Of a stretch of 64,000 bases of DNA, positions 54,437 through 63,039 are shown one piece after another. Both the position numbers and the translations under genes were made by a program. The notes beneath the pieces are model-generated. The model was not told the origin of the DNA, did no database searches, and was given only the letters and a program-made list of their open reading frames with translations. This DNA comes from an uncultured Bdellovibrionales bacterium (GTDB lineage: Bacteria; Bdellovibrionota; Bdellovibrionia; Bdellovibrionales; UBA1609): contig CALLAU010000044.1 in the NCBI GenBank assembly GCA_938002015.1, positions 1 to 64,000 of the forward strand. Reading direction: 5' to 3'. The first letter of the stretch is position 1. Each line of letters starts with the position of its first letter.

Positions 54437-54457
54437 AGGCAGCTCTAAGAGCTGCCT
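54437..54457. terminator. Bidirectional terminator
   Basis: AGGCAGCT (54437-54444), loop CTAAG, AGCTGCCT (54450-54457) is a perfect stem. The minus strand side is followed by seven T, a strong terminator for the small secreted protein gene; the + side has TTTAAAAA for the cytochrome gene. Confidence 0.88.
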
Positions 54458-54491
54458 TTAAAAACTAATTATTTGATAAAGTTTAAAAAAA

Positions 54492-54983
54492 TTATCTTAA
54501 ACCAATTACATTAACTTGAGCAGATTTACGATCACGCCCAACTTCAAACTGTTCACCTAAAACAGATATAGATCTAACGCAGCGACGATTTTCAAAACGA
54601 AGGTTTATACCGTCTCCAGAGTTCTCAGTAACTCTTAAAACCTGGTTTAATGTATACTGCCTAGAATTTCCATTACCAAAGACGATAGTTACTGATCTAA
54701 TTAAGGCATCTAGGTTTAAAAATCTGTTATGCTTAACTCTAGGTGCTTGAAGTCTGATCCCAGAAATAAATTGGTTTTGGCCATAGCAATTTGGCATAGA
54801 AAAAGTGTCATTATCAGTTTGAGTATCTGTTCTATCAGACTCACTTAACATAGCTCGTCCAAGTAAAATACTTCCATTGGCTCTTTTTTTTAAGATACTT
54901 ATGCCATCATTTTGTAAAGGCTCTGCTCCATTTGCAGCAAATGTTATTAAAGATATTGTTACTAGTGTGATTATGTTTTTCAT
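54492..54983 (-). CDS. Secreted protein of unknown function, Cys pair
   Basis: 163 residues from the ATG at 54983, after GGGGGAAAT; a longer in-frame start at 55040 adds a tail with no signal sense. It has a signal peptide (ITFAANGAE), then about 140 residues with SMPNCYGQNQFISGIRLQAPR and FENRRCVRSISVLGEQFEVGRD, strand-rich with two Cys that could pair. Not recognised. The segment IRSVTIVFGNG resembles IRSLIKVFGN in the protein at 55217. Confidence 0.55.
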   Translation of the reverse strand: MKNIITLVTISLITFAANGAEPLQNDGISILKKRANGSILLGRAMLSESDRTDTQTDNDTFSMPNCYGQNQFISGIRLQAPRVKHNRFLNLDALIRSVTIVFGNGNSRQYTLNQVLRVTENSGDGINLRFENRRCVRSISVLGEQFEVGRDRKSAQVNVIGLR

Positions 54984-55216
54984 TTTTATTTCCCCCTGGT
55001 TATCCCCAAATCTAGAGTAGTAAAAAAGCCACACACACATAAGTGAAATTTAATGAAATTTGATGCGTAAATAAAGAGCTGTTTTTTGTAAATTTCTTAA
55101 GCTCTAAAAAACTAAGTTAATACAGTAGTTTAAGGTTTTTTTTTATTAGAAAAGTTAATTTTAAGTAGATGAAAAGCTATGTACATGAAAACTAAGTGAG
55201 TAAGTATGCGGTCTAT

Positions 55217-55726
55217 CTATCTGTGAATGCACTGATTAACATCACTTTCAGTACCACTTGGTAATCTTGTATTACCAAAAACTTTAATCAAACTTCTAAT
55301 ACTGGTGCCTTTAAAAAGGTCAGAGTTTGTTCTTGAGTTTCCTTCAACAATAATCGGCCAAGTGAATATGGAGCTTATGTTTTTATTTTCTGTAGACTTT
55401 TGAATGAGTGTTAGCCTCCCTGTTTTACAAGTGTAGATGTAACCACAATCACTGCCTTCAGAAAAAATTATGTCTTCAACTAAAAGTTTACTAGTTTGTT
55501 TTGATTCACTAAAAATCTCAGTCTGCTTAATAAGGATAAGTACTCTATTTTGGTATTTGACTTGAGCAAAGCTCTCCCCAGTAGAGAGAATAGTGAACTG
55601 ATCTTCTTGTGCAGTTTTAATAAGCTCATTACTTTCAATGTGTCTAAAAAAATCATTAAAACATCCTGAAGCAAAGACTGTATTTGAGCTAAGCAGAGTT
55701 ATTAGTGCAGTTAAAATTTTTTTCAT
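55217..55726 (-). CDS. Secreted protein of unknown function, small
   Basis: 169 residues with a signal peptide (cleavage near VFASG) and four Cys in the mature part. Strand-rich. AAGGTG precedes the ATG. It is divergent from a LysR gene, the usual place for a LysR target. No family recognised. A short segment, TSIRSLIKVFGN, is like one in the protein at 54492. Confidence 0.5.
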   Translation of the reverse strand: MKKILTALITLLSSNTVFASGCFNDFFRHIESNELIKTAQEDQFTILSTGESFAQVKYQNRVLILIKQTEIFSESKQTSKLLVEDIIFSEGSDCGYIYTCKTGRLTLIQKSTENKNISSIFTWPIIVEGNSRTNSDLFKGTSIRSLIKVFGNTRLPSGTESDVNQCIHR

Positions 55727-55797
55727 TATTATTCACCTTAGTATTTATTGATTTAACTAGATATTAAGATGCCACAAGTGAAAACATTATTTTAATA

Positions 55798-55834
55798 GAT
55801 ATATTGACAATGATATATTCCATATTTGTATACT
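55798..55834 (+). promoter_or_regulatory. LysR promoter with direct GATATATT repeats
   Basis: TTGACA (55804-55809) and TATACT (55829-55834) are a -35/-10 pair with a 19-base spacer. GATATATT occurs at 55798-55805 and 55812-55819, overlapping the -35. Transcription would begin near the ATG at 55841, and no Shine-Dalgarno is evident. The repeats may be the regulator's own sites. Confidence 0.45.
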
Positions 55835-55840
55835 TCTGGA

Positions 55841-56701
55841 ATGAATAATTTAGAACTTAATCACTTAAAGTATTTTTATTTCACTGTTTTAGAAGGAGGT
55901 GTAGCTCAGGCAGCACAAAGACTTCATGTTCAACAACCTGTTGTAAGTAAAATGCTTAAGAATTTAGAAGAAAACTTAGAGCGGCCCCTTTTCTGGAAAA
56001 AAGGGAGAAGTAAAAGCCTAACGGATTATGGTCAACTTATGTTTAGACACTGCCAGGTTGTTTTTAATGAGCTTAATAGAATGAGCCAGATATCCAATGA
56101 TCCAAAAGAAGTAAGTGGTGTTTTAAATATAGGTGGCGCAGAGCCTGTGGTGACATATTTATATCCTGAGATTTTCTCTAGGCTTATGGAGAATTTTCCA
56201 AATTTAAATTTTAATGTTCATAACTCTACACAAAGTAATATGCTTAAAATGCTTCAAGAAGGAAGACTTGATATAGGATGTTTGTTCTATCTTCCAAAGC
56301 TTTTAGAAGGTTTAGAGGTTTTTAAAAAAGTTTCGTTCCCATTTAGCTTAGTTATAAAAAAATCATTAAGGGAAGATGAGAAAGTTATTCAATCATTTAT
56401 TGGTTCAAGAGAGATAGATGATACATCTACCAAGAGTTTTCCAACAGTTGAGCTTATGAGAAAAAACTATCCAGATACAAGGATTGTCTTTTCATCTAAT
56501 AACATTAGCTTGCATAAAGAACTTGTATTAAGAGGTAAGGGAGTCTCAATACTTCCAAGCTTTATGGTAGAAAAAGAAATTAAAAAAGGAGAGCTTGTTG
56601 AGCTCTATCCAGAGCAAAGTTTTAAATGGGACTTGTTGTTTGTTAAGCGCAAGTCTGATCACTTAAATGTTGCATCAAAAGCTTTTTCTAAAATGTGGTG
56701 A
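55841..56701 (+). CDS. LysR-family transcriptional regulator
   Basis: 286 residues from the ATG at 55841 (a TTG at 55826 is in frame). The N-terminal helix-turn-helix reads LKYFYFTVLEGGVAQAAQRLHVQQPVVSKMLKNLEENLERPLF, the standard LysR form; the substrate-binding domain follows. It is divergent from the secreted protein gene at 55217 and probably controls it and itself. The inducer is unknown. Confidence 0.92.
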   Translation: MNNLELNHLKYFYFTVLEGGVAQAAQRLHVQQPVVSKMLKNLEENLERPLFWKKGRSKSLTDYGQLMFRHCQVVFNELNRMSQISNDPKEVSGVLNIGGAEPVVTYLYPEIFSRLMENFPNLNFNVHNSTQSNMLKMLQEGRLDIGCLFYLPKLLEGLEVFKKVSFPFSLVIKKSLREDEKVIQSFIGSREIDDTSTKSFPTVELMRKNYPDTRIVFSSNNISLHKELVLRGKGVSILPSFMVEKEIKKGELVELYPEQSFKWDLLFVKRKSDHLNVASKAFSKMW

Positions 56702-56717
56702 ATTTAGTATAAATTCT

Positions 56718-57173
56718 TTATTTTTTTGTAACTTTAAAATCTATGGATTTGTCATCTAAGGAAAATGTTTGAGTTTGTGCATTATAATCATTATTTTTAC
56801 TTGTCAGAGTATAGCTTATATAATCTTTTAAGCTTATATTTTGTAGATTAAGAGAAGGAACTCCTCTCACCTTCTTGCCGTTGCTAGTCAAGTTTTCATA
56901 CCAATTAATATTAAATAGTTTAACGTCAAAAATTTTATCGGCATCAGTAAAAGAGTAGTTAAAATCCATAGGAAACTTCCTCTTTAACTCATCAAATTGA
57001 AATATAATATCTTTAAAAGAAAGATTGATAAGTCCTTCCTTATTAGATTTTTCTGTTAAAACTTCATATGAATTATTATATTTAATTGAATGAAAATAGA
57101 CTTGAAGAATAACTCCTTCGATAGGGGTATCATTTAACTTAATATTAAATTCTAAATTCTTAGAGCTCATCAT
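56718..57173 (-). CDS. Protein of unknown function, no signal peptide
   Basis: 151 residues, strand-rich with charged turns, starting MMSSKNLEF. No signal peptide or TM. It may be a cytosolic beta-sandwich protein. The gene lies alone, convergent with lysR and divergent from the Cys-repeat lipoprotein gene. Not recognised; the length and codon character support a real gene only moderately. Confidence 0.45.
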   Translation of the reverse strand: MMSSKNLEFNIKLNDTPIEGVILQVYFHSIKYNNSYEVLTEKSNKEGLINLSFKDIIFQFDELKRKFPMDFNYSFTDADKIFDVKLFNINWYENLTSNGKKVRGVPSLNLQNISLKDYISYTLTSKNNDYNAQTQTFSLDDKSIDFKVTKK

Positions 57174-57331
57174 AACAGAGATATATTAAGAATACTTCCA
57201 TACTCAAGCAACACTTTCGATACAAATCTCAAGTTGAGATGTTTCATTTTTGAGAAGTAACACAATTGCTATACTTAAGCCCAAGCTTTGCCGAAATATA
57301 ATACGTCGAATGTATAAGGAAAGGTTTTAAA

Positions 57332-58780
57332 ATGAAATTAGAAAAGTCTGAATTAAAGTCAATTATAAACTCAGTTTTTACAATTATTAGTATGACAACT
57401 TTGGTTTTATTCTTTCAAAACTGTGGTGAGAGCCTTAATACCGCTAATAATGTTGACCTTAGTCAGTGTGACGATGAGGAATGCTCAAATAGTATAGATT
57501 TAACTCAAGCATCATGTACTTTCAATGGGCTTCCAGTTTTTCATGGAGAATCAGTTGAGGCCTACCTCAATAGTACATCTGAGAGTTGTAGTGAAGTTGA
57601 AGAGAGGGTTTGTTCTAATGGTGAATTATCTGGAAGTTATTCCTTCTCAAGTTGTTCAACTGATGTTGATGCAAAAAAATCATGTTTATTTGATGGCCTA
57701 ACTATCTCAGACTCAGAGTCTATTACAGCGTATTTAAATTCATCTGTTTCTTCTGGTGATTCGTGCAGTCAAGAAGAAAGAATCTGTAGTGATGGTGAAC
57801 TTTCTGGTAGTTATAGTTATTCTTCATGTAATGTTGCAGGTAAGAAGTCATGCCTTTTTGATGGGAAAACAGTTTCAGATTCAAGTTTTGTTGTAGCTTA
57901 TGAGTCCTCTAGTGTTCCTGCGGGTGAAGACTGTGTTTCTCAAAACCGAGTGTGTGGTGATGGTGAATTAACAGGTTCATATAGTTTTTCTAGTTGCGAG
58001 GTTGATAAGCCAAAAGCATGTAAATTTAATGGAAAGACGATAGCTCACGGAGGCTTTGCTTATGGATATTTAAAGTCGTCTGTTCCTCATGATAAAACAT
58101 GTAAAAGTGATGGCAATAGAGCAAGAAGAAACTGTGATGATGGGGTTTTAAGTAGACCACAGATGAAGTTTGCTTCTTGCAAAATTAATAAACCAAAATC
58201 ATGTTTGCTTGATGGTAAAACAATAGCTCATGATGAAACAGTTAGTGCTTATGTAAAAAGATCAGAATCACATAAAGTTAAGAATGCGTGTGAGTCACAT
58301 TTTAGAACTTGTAAAGATGGTAAATTAAGTGGTAAGTCTAAAGCAAAGAAGCTTTCATGTGAAGTTAAGTACCCTTCTTGTAAACTTGGAGCTTATACAC
58401 TACCTCACTTTCATGTCTTAAACTATAGTGTTGCGTTTAATAACCTTTCAGGAGGATTGGCAGGGTCAGTACATAAGACATATTCTGATGTTCCATCTTC
58501 AGTGAAAAATAGCACTAAACGAGGTAACTTCAGTCAGTGTCAGATTCTGTCTGTAGCTTGTGTACAAGGTGAGCTTGATTCAATTATTACTGTTCCTCAT
58601 ACAGTTCATGGTGGTCGAAGTAGTAAATGTGGGGGAAATGACTTAAAGATGTTTAAAGTTCAAAAAGCTAAAACTCTTATCAGGAACCCAGCAGAGAGAA
58701 GCGGTATTAATTTAGATTTTGATAATCTTCCAAAGATGTTTACAAAAAAGAGAGCTTCATATATTTTTGCTGATAAATAA
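57332..58780 (+). CDS. Cys-repeat surface lipoprotein
   Basis: 482 residues with a lipoprotein signal whose lipobox is FFQNC (Cys31), in the NCG style seen with other genes here. Residues about 60-350 hold six repeats of about 50-55 residues, each of the form C-x-F-D-G-x-T, then A-Y-x-x-S, a Cys, C-x-D-G-E-L-S-G-S-Y, and SSC. Each repeat thus has four Cys that could form two disulphides. The last 130 residues differ. It is probably a rigid surface stalk or adhesin. Function unknown. Confidence 0.65.
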   Translation: MKLEKSELKSIINSVFTIISMTTLVLFFQNCGESLNTANNVDLSQCDDEECSNSIDLTQASCTFNGLPVFHGESVEAYLNSTSESCSEVEERVCSNGELSGSYSFSSCSTDVDAKKSCLFDGLTISDSESITAYLNSSVSSGDSCSQEERICSDGELSGSYSYSSCNVAGKKSCLFDGKTVSDSSFVVAYESSSVPAGEDCVSQNRVCGDGELTGSYSFSSCEVDKPKACKFNGKTIAHGGFAYGYLKSSVPHDKTCKSDGNRARRNCDDGVLSRPQMKFASCKINKPKSCLLDGKTIAHDETVSAYVKRSESHKVKNACESHFRTCKDGKLSGKSKAKKLSCEVKYPSCKLGAYTLPHFHVLNYSVAFNNLSGGLAGSVHKTYSDVPSSVKNSTKRGNFSQCQILSVACVQGELDSIITVPHTVHGGRSSKCGGNDLKMFKVQKAKTLIRNPAERSGINLDFDNLPKMFTKKRASYIFADK

Positions 58781-58797
58781 GTTTAAAGTTTGTCTCT

Positions 58798-58836
58798 TGG
58801 CCTGAGTTAAATTTCTCAGGCCACTTTTGATTATTT
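58798..58836 (+). terminator. Terminator after the Cys-repeat lipoprotein gene
   Basis: TGGCCTGAG (58798-58806) and CTCAGGCCA (58815-58823) form a perfect 9-bp stem with an 8-base loop, followed by CTTTTGATTATTTT. An intrinsic terminator with a somewhat poor U tract. Confidence 0.7.
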
Positions 58837-58926
58837 TAAGTAAGTGTAAAATAAATCTACATATATCTTTTGTCGATATGGCTTTATTTTTAGTTTAATT
58901 GGCTTAAAAATTGCTAATTAAAGTAC

Positions 58927-60081
58927 ATGATTAAAGATAGACAGAATACATATGCGACAATAATCTCTATGACCCTAATTTTTCTTATGGTGTCTTTAAA
59001 CTCAAGTGCTGACAGCTTAGAGTTTAATCAAGAACTTAGTGTTTATAAATGGGTTCAACTAGAATCCTTTCCTGACATTAAAGTGCCTATATATAAAAGT
59101 CAGGGGCAAGAAGGCCCAGGAGTGCTACTTATTCATGGTAATTCCTCATCTTCTAGAGCTTTTCATAGACAAATTTTCTCTGATTTAGGTAGGAAGTATA
59201 AGCTTTTTTTTCTAGATCTTCCAGGACATGGCTTAGCCTCTAAAGTGAGTACTGAGATTGAGATGCCGATGCTTGAAGACGGGAATAACCCTGCAGGCTT
59301 TCCAGAATACCAAGAAGGTGTTGCTGAGGCTATTTCAATGGTGGCTCATGACCCAGAAGTTCAAGCTAAAATTATTATTGGCTGGAGTCTTGGTGGTCAT
59401 GCAGCAATTAAAACTTATGGGCTTGATATGCTTTCTAATATTGAAGGTGTTTTTGTTTTTGGTACAGCTCCCGCTATTAAAGAATCACCTCTTGATAATA
59501 TTCCTTTTATAGCAATGAATAATATAAATCGTTTAACTAAAATGCCAATTCTTCCAGGTATAGGCTTATCATTTAATTTAGCTCCAAGAGCAGGTGCATT
59601 TAGGATAGATTCTAAATTTAGCGACGCTTTACCAATAAACACTCCACGAGAATATAAAATGTATCCAAACCGTGGTTACGCGTATATGAGAGCTTTCTTT
59701 GATCCTAAGGAGTCAGTTTTTTTTAAAGTTCCAGACTTTATATTAGAGGATGGTTTTAATCGTTCAGATGATAGATTTAGAACATCTTTAGCTGTTCTAG
59801 CTTTAGAGCTTGATCCAAAAGATCACGAGCTTCCAAATGAACTAGAAATTTTAAGAAGAATAGGAAGTGATGACTTAACCTTAGGTGTAGCTGTAGGTGA
59901 AAGAGATGCGTTTATTAACCAAGCTTACTTACATGAACTTCATGAAAAGGGTTACCTTCAAACACTTTGGAAGAATAAAATTCATGTTATAAAAGATTCA
60001 GGTCATGCACTTCAGCTTGAACAGCCTGAGGCTTTTAATGCACTCATTGAAGAATTCATTAATGATATTGTTCATAAGTAA
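58927..60081 (+). CDS. Exported alpha/beta hydrolase
   Basis: 384 residues with a signal peptide (to about 28). An alpha/beta hydrolase fold is seen in VLLIHGNSSSSRAFH (oxyanion HGN), the LDLPGHG strand, the nucleophile elbow IIGWSLGGHAAI (Ser154) and the late catalytic His in DSGHALQLEQPEAF. It acts outside the cytosol on an unknown ester, amide or lactone. No Shine-Dalgarno precedes the ATG at 58927. Single gene, with the propeller/SUKH pair next. Confidence 0.85.
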   Translation: MIKDRQNTYATIISMTLIFLMVSLNSSADSLEFNQELSVYKWVQLESFPDIKVPIYKSQGQEGPGVLLIHGNSSSSRAFHRQIFSDLGRKYKLFFLDLPGHGLASKVSTEIEMPMLEDGNNPAGFPEYQEGVAEAISMVAHDPEVQAKIIIGWSLGGHAAIKTYGLDMLSNIEGVFVFGTAPAIKESPLDNIPFIAMNNINRLTKMPILPGIGLSFNLAPRAGAFRIDSKFSDALPINTPREYKMYPNRGYAYMRAFFDPKESVFFKVPDFILEDGFNRSDDRFRTSLAVLALELDPKDHELPNELEILRRIGSDDLTLGVAVGERDAFINQAYLHELHEKGYLQTLWKNKIHVIKDSGHALQLEQPEAFNALIEEFINDIVHK

Positions 60082-60253
60082 AGTATTAAAGATTTTATAT
60101 GAAAAAAATTACTCCTTTTTTTTGTCATACAAAAAATGAGGTATTTCATTTTTGAATTCATATGGCCTTAAGTCATTAAATGAAAGTTATCTGCTTATAA
60201 GTCTTAATAATTAATTGCTATAATATATCTTTTAAAAAAGGATCATTTTTAAA

Positions 60254-61138
60254 ATGGATATGACTCATATAGCTTTTATGTCAGCCATGGAACTAAAAGA
60301 TGAAAGACTTTTAGTTGCAGCATATGATAGCAGTAAAAATATTGCTAACAACACACCAACGTTAATATTAGTAAGATCTCCTGAAGGTGACTGGTCAGCT
60401 AAAGCACATACAAGCTGGTTAGCTAATGGTGGAATATCCTCTAACGTTACGGGGGATAGAATAGCCCTCTTATCTCCATTTGGTAGATTTACTGAAGGTG
60501 GTATGAATGATTACAGGAAACAACACATAATAGAGAGCGGAGAAGAGTCTCCAACAGAGTTTAGGTTTTTAAAGGTTATATCTGGAAGTCTTTATGCTGG
60601 TGGTACAAACCGTTTTCTGTTTCGTGATACTGGTGAGAACTGGGAAGAAGTAAGTAGTAAAGATATGCATAAAGGCGGGAAGAGTTTTGATACTCTTACA
60701 GGCTTTAACCCAAATGAGCTTTATGGTTTTGGTTGGAGTGATACAGTTTGTACTAACGTAAGTGGGCAGTGGAAAGAAATTAAATTACCACTAAGTGATA
60801 TTTTCCATGATTCGGCAGTCTTTAATAATAAAGTTTATGCTGCAGGACAGTCGGGGACTATTATTGAAGGTAGAGGAGATGAGTGGAGAGAACTTAAAAC
60901 AGAGCTGCCAACAAAATATATAATCTCAATATGTACTTTTAAAGATGCAGTTTATTTTTCAACATTTGATGGCATTTTTAGTCTTACAAAAAATAATGAG
61001 TTTAAGTTATTTGCAAAGCCTGAAGTTGATTACAAGGAAGGATCAAAACTTTTTACAGGTCCAAGTGGTCTATGGCTTATCGGCGATAGAGTTATAAGTT
61101 TATTTGATGGACAAAAGTGGAAAGAAATTTATTCATAA
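60254..61138 (+). CDS. Beta-propeller-like protein paired with SUKH gene
   Basis: 294 residues without signal peptide or TM. It shows repeated short strands with W and G-D-x-W or G-x-N-W turns (PEGDWSAKAHT, DTGENWEEVSS, VSGQWKEIKLP, RGDEWRELKTE, FDGQKWKEIYS), about every 40-60 residues, a beta-propeller-like pattern. AAGGATC precedes the ATG. It lies 16 bases before the SUKH/MORN-like gene, in one transcript. Function unknown; a partner for the SUKH protein is plausible. Confidence 0.6.
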   Translation: MDMTHIAFMSAMELKDERLLVAAYDSSKNIANNTPTLILVRSPEGDWSAKAHTSWLANGGISSNVTGDRIALLSPFGRFTEGGMNDYRKQHIIESGEESPTEFRFLKVISGSLYAGGTNRFLFRDTGENWEEVSSKDMHKGGKSFDTLTGFNPNELYGFGWSDTVCTNVSGQWKEIKLPLSDIFHDSAVFNNKVYAAGQSGTIIEGRGDEWRELKTELPTKYIISICTFKDAVYFSTFDGIFSLTKNNEFKLFAKPEVDYKEGSKLFTGPSGLWLIGDRVISLFDGQKWKEIYS

Positions 61139-61154
61139 CTGGAGATAGAGATAT

Positions 61155-62186
61155 ATGAAAAAAAAAGAACCTAAAAAACCTGAAACAGTACCTGAAAAAG
61201 CCTTTTGGGATCAGCAAACAGGTGAGTGGGTACTTGGTAAAAAAAGTAAAGATGGAAGGTATATTGGGGAATGGAAATGGTGGCTTGCTCCTAAAGGACA
61301 TTTAGTTTGTCATACTTTTTTTAAAAATGATGGGAGTATAGATAGATATAAGAGGTTTCACCCTAATGGAGAAGTTTCTCAGTGGGGACAAATGGGTAAT
61401 GATGGTAAATTTGAAACTAGAGTATACATAAGAAGTACTGAAGAAACGACGGAACTGTTTCCATATGCTGACCCAAGTGTTTGGAGAGCTGTAGATAAAG
61501 GTACTATTCCAGTTTCTTATGATCTTTATGATAAAGACGGTAAAAAACTAAATGCTTATAAAATACCTGCTGAAATGAAAAAAGGTTATGAAGACTTAGA
61601 ACCTATAACAGCTTTTAATAAAGTGTGTGACCTTGTAGATCATGTACTCAAAGAAGTAGGAGATGAGTTTGATTTTTTCGCTGGCTTTAAACCAGTTTTT
61701 ATTGAAAATATAAAAGAGGAAGATTTAGAAGAGGCAGAAAAAAGATTAAACCTAGAGTTTCCTCCAAGTTATAAAAAATTTGTAATCGATCATGGGCTTT
61801 TTAAAATAGGTGAAGAAAAGCAGTCTGAGTTTAGGCTCCTGCCACCGCAAGAAATAGGTAGACTTTCTGATGGGCTTGAAAAAGATTGGGGTGTTGATTG
61901 GACTAAGTTTCCTGCTAGAAATAAAGAGATTATGGATAAAATAATTTACTTTTCTTTAGGAGATGAAGAGCTTCAAATAGTTTGGTATTACTGTTTTGAT
62001 TATAACACATTAAATCCAGAAACAGGTGAGGTTGAATTAATTAGCTTTAATCAACATGATTGGCACTGGATGATGAAAGAAGATGATATTGAGGTTTATA
62101 AAAGCAAAATATCAACGATGCAATTTCATATGGCACGTACATGTTATAAAGTCATTGATAATATGGAATATGAGATGGATGATTAA
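61155..62186 (+). CDS. MORN-like/SUKH (SMI1/KNR4) domain protein
   Basis: 343 residues. The N-terminal third has antitoxin-type MORN repeats with G-E-W, K-x-D-G-R-Y-x-G-E-W and F-H-P-N-G-E-V-S-Q-W-G. The C-terminal part has a SUKH domain (about 180-330): EDLEEAEKRLNLEFPPSYKKFVIDHG and IIYFSLGDEELQIVWYY, as in SMI1/KNR4 proteins. SUKH proteins commonly serve as immunity proteins to polymorphic toxins. Nothing nearby looks like a toxin C terminus. In operon with the propeller protein. Confidence 0.75.
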   Translation: MKKKEPKKPETVPEKAFWDQQTGEWVLGKKSKDGRYIGEWKWWLAPKGHLVCHTFFKNDGSIDRYKRFHPNGEVSQWGQMGNDGKFETRVYIRSTEETTELFPYADPSVWRAVDKGTIPVSYDLYDKDGKKLNAYKIPAEMKKGYEDLEPITAFNKVCDLVDHVLKEVGDEFDFFAGFKPVFIENIKEEDLEEAEKRLNLEFPPSYKKFVIDHGLFKIGEEKQSEFRLLPPQEIGRLSDGLEKDWGVDWTKFPARNKEIMDKIIYFSLGDEELQIVWYYCFDYNTLNPETGEVELISFNQHDWHWMMKEDDIEVYKSKISTMQFHMARTCYKVIDNMEYEMDD

Positions 62187-62244
62187 TGATTCAATTCTTA
62201 AATTGAGATTTTAATAAAATTATTTTTTGAAGTGTTCTAGAGTG

Positions 62245-62967
62245 TTAGTTCCTCCAAGACATATTCTCTAAGTAGATTCTTAGATCAGAGACTTTAGGAA
62301 ATTTTTTTAAAATTAAAGATTTTTTGCGACCAAGTATGATTTTTCTCAGCTCAGGCCTAATCTTCGCATACCGTTTAGACCCCCCAAGCATTTTATAAAA
62401 CAGATTAATCAAATCAATAATATCACCTTGAATTAACTCTTTTTTTCCTCCTGACTGTGTATAAAAATCAATTAATTTTATCTCGAAATTAATACCTTTT
62501 CTACCAATTAAAACATTGTTTGAATGAATATCACCATGATATTCTTTGTGCCTATGAATGACTTCTAATCCTTTTGCTAATTCATACAGAATATGTAGCG
62601 CTTCAAATTGTGTAACAAACTTCTTGGGTTGTTTGTTTATAAATGCCTCTAGAGTTTGTGCCTGTACAAACTCTGAAACCATATAAAAAATTTTTTCTTT
62701 TTTAAAGGTAATATTTTCTTGAGATAGGTATTTGATCAGCAGAGAGCAGTCTTTTAGTTTATGGAGTTTTCGAGCGTAAGCCGTTAGTGTTTTATTTTCT
62801 GGGTTTCTTTCTGGATAAAAAACTTTAACAGCTCTTTGGATGTAGGTGTCCTTCTCTTCAACTAGATAAACTTCTGCTTCCCACCCTTGTCCAAGAAGTG
62901 ATAAGACTTTGTATTTCCCAGATAAGACTTTATCTGAATCAAATTTAAAATAGTCACCTGTTATCAT
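62245..62967 (-). CDS. Small serine/threonine-type protein kinase
   Basis: 240 residues; the ATG at 62967 is better spaced to AAGGAG than that at 62970. Kinase motifs are in place: G loop LGQGWEAEVY, AVKVF with the Lys, catalytic HGDIHSNNV (an HGD form of HRD), and the metal-binding DFY in place of DFG. The C lobe is shorter than in typical kinases. It may phosphorylate Thr/Ser, giving a possible ligand for the FHA protein, or a small molecule. It has no TM or PASTA domain. Confidence 0.75.
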   Translation of the reverse strand: MITGDYFKFDSDKVLSGKYKVLSLLGQGWEAEVYLVEEKDTYIQRAVKVFYPERNPENKTLTAYARKLHKLKDCSLLIKYLSQENITFKKEKIFYMVSEFVQAQTLEAFINKQPKKFVTQFEALHILYELAKGLEVIHRHKEYHGDIHSNNVLIGRKGINFEIKLIDFYTQSGGKKELIQGDIIDLINLFYKMLGGSKRYAKIRPELRKIILGRKKSLILKKFPKVSDLRIYLENMSWRN

Positions 62968-63039
62968 CATGCTCCTTTTTAGATGTAGTGTGCTTAAAAA
63001 ATGTTAATTTCAAAAATATTTTGTTACGAAAGTTTTGAT

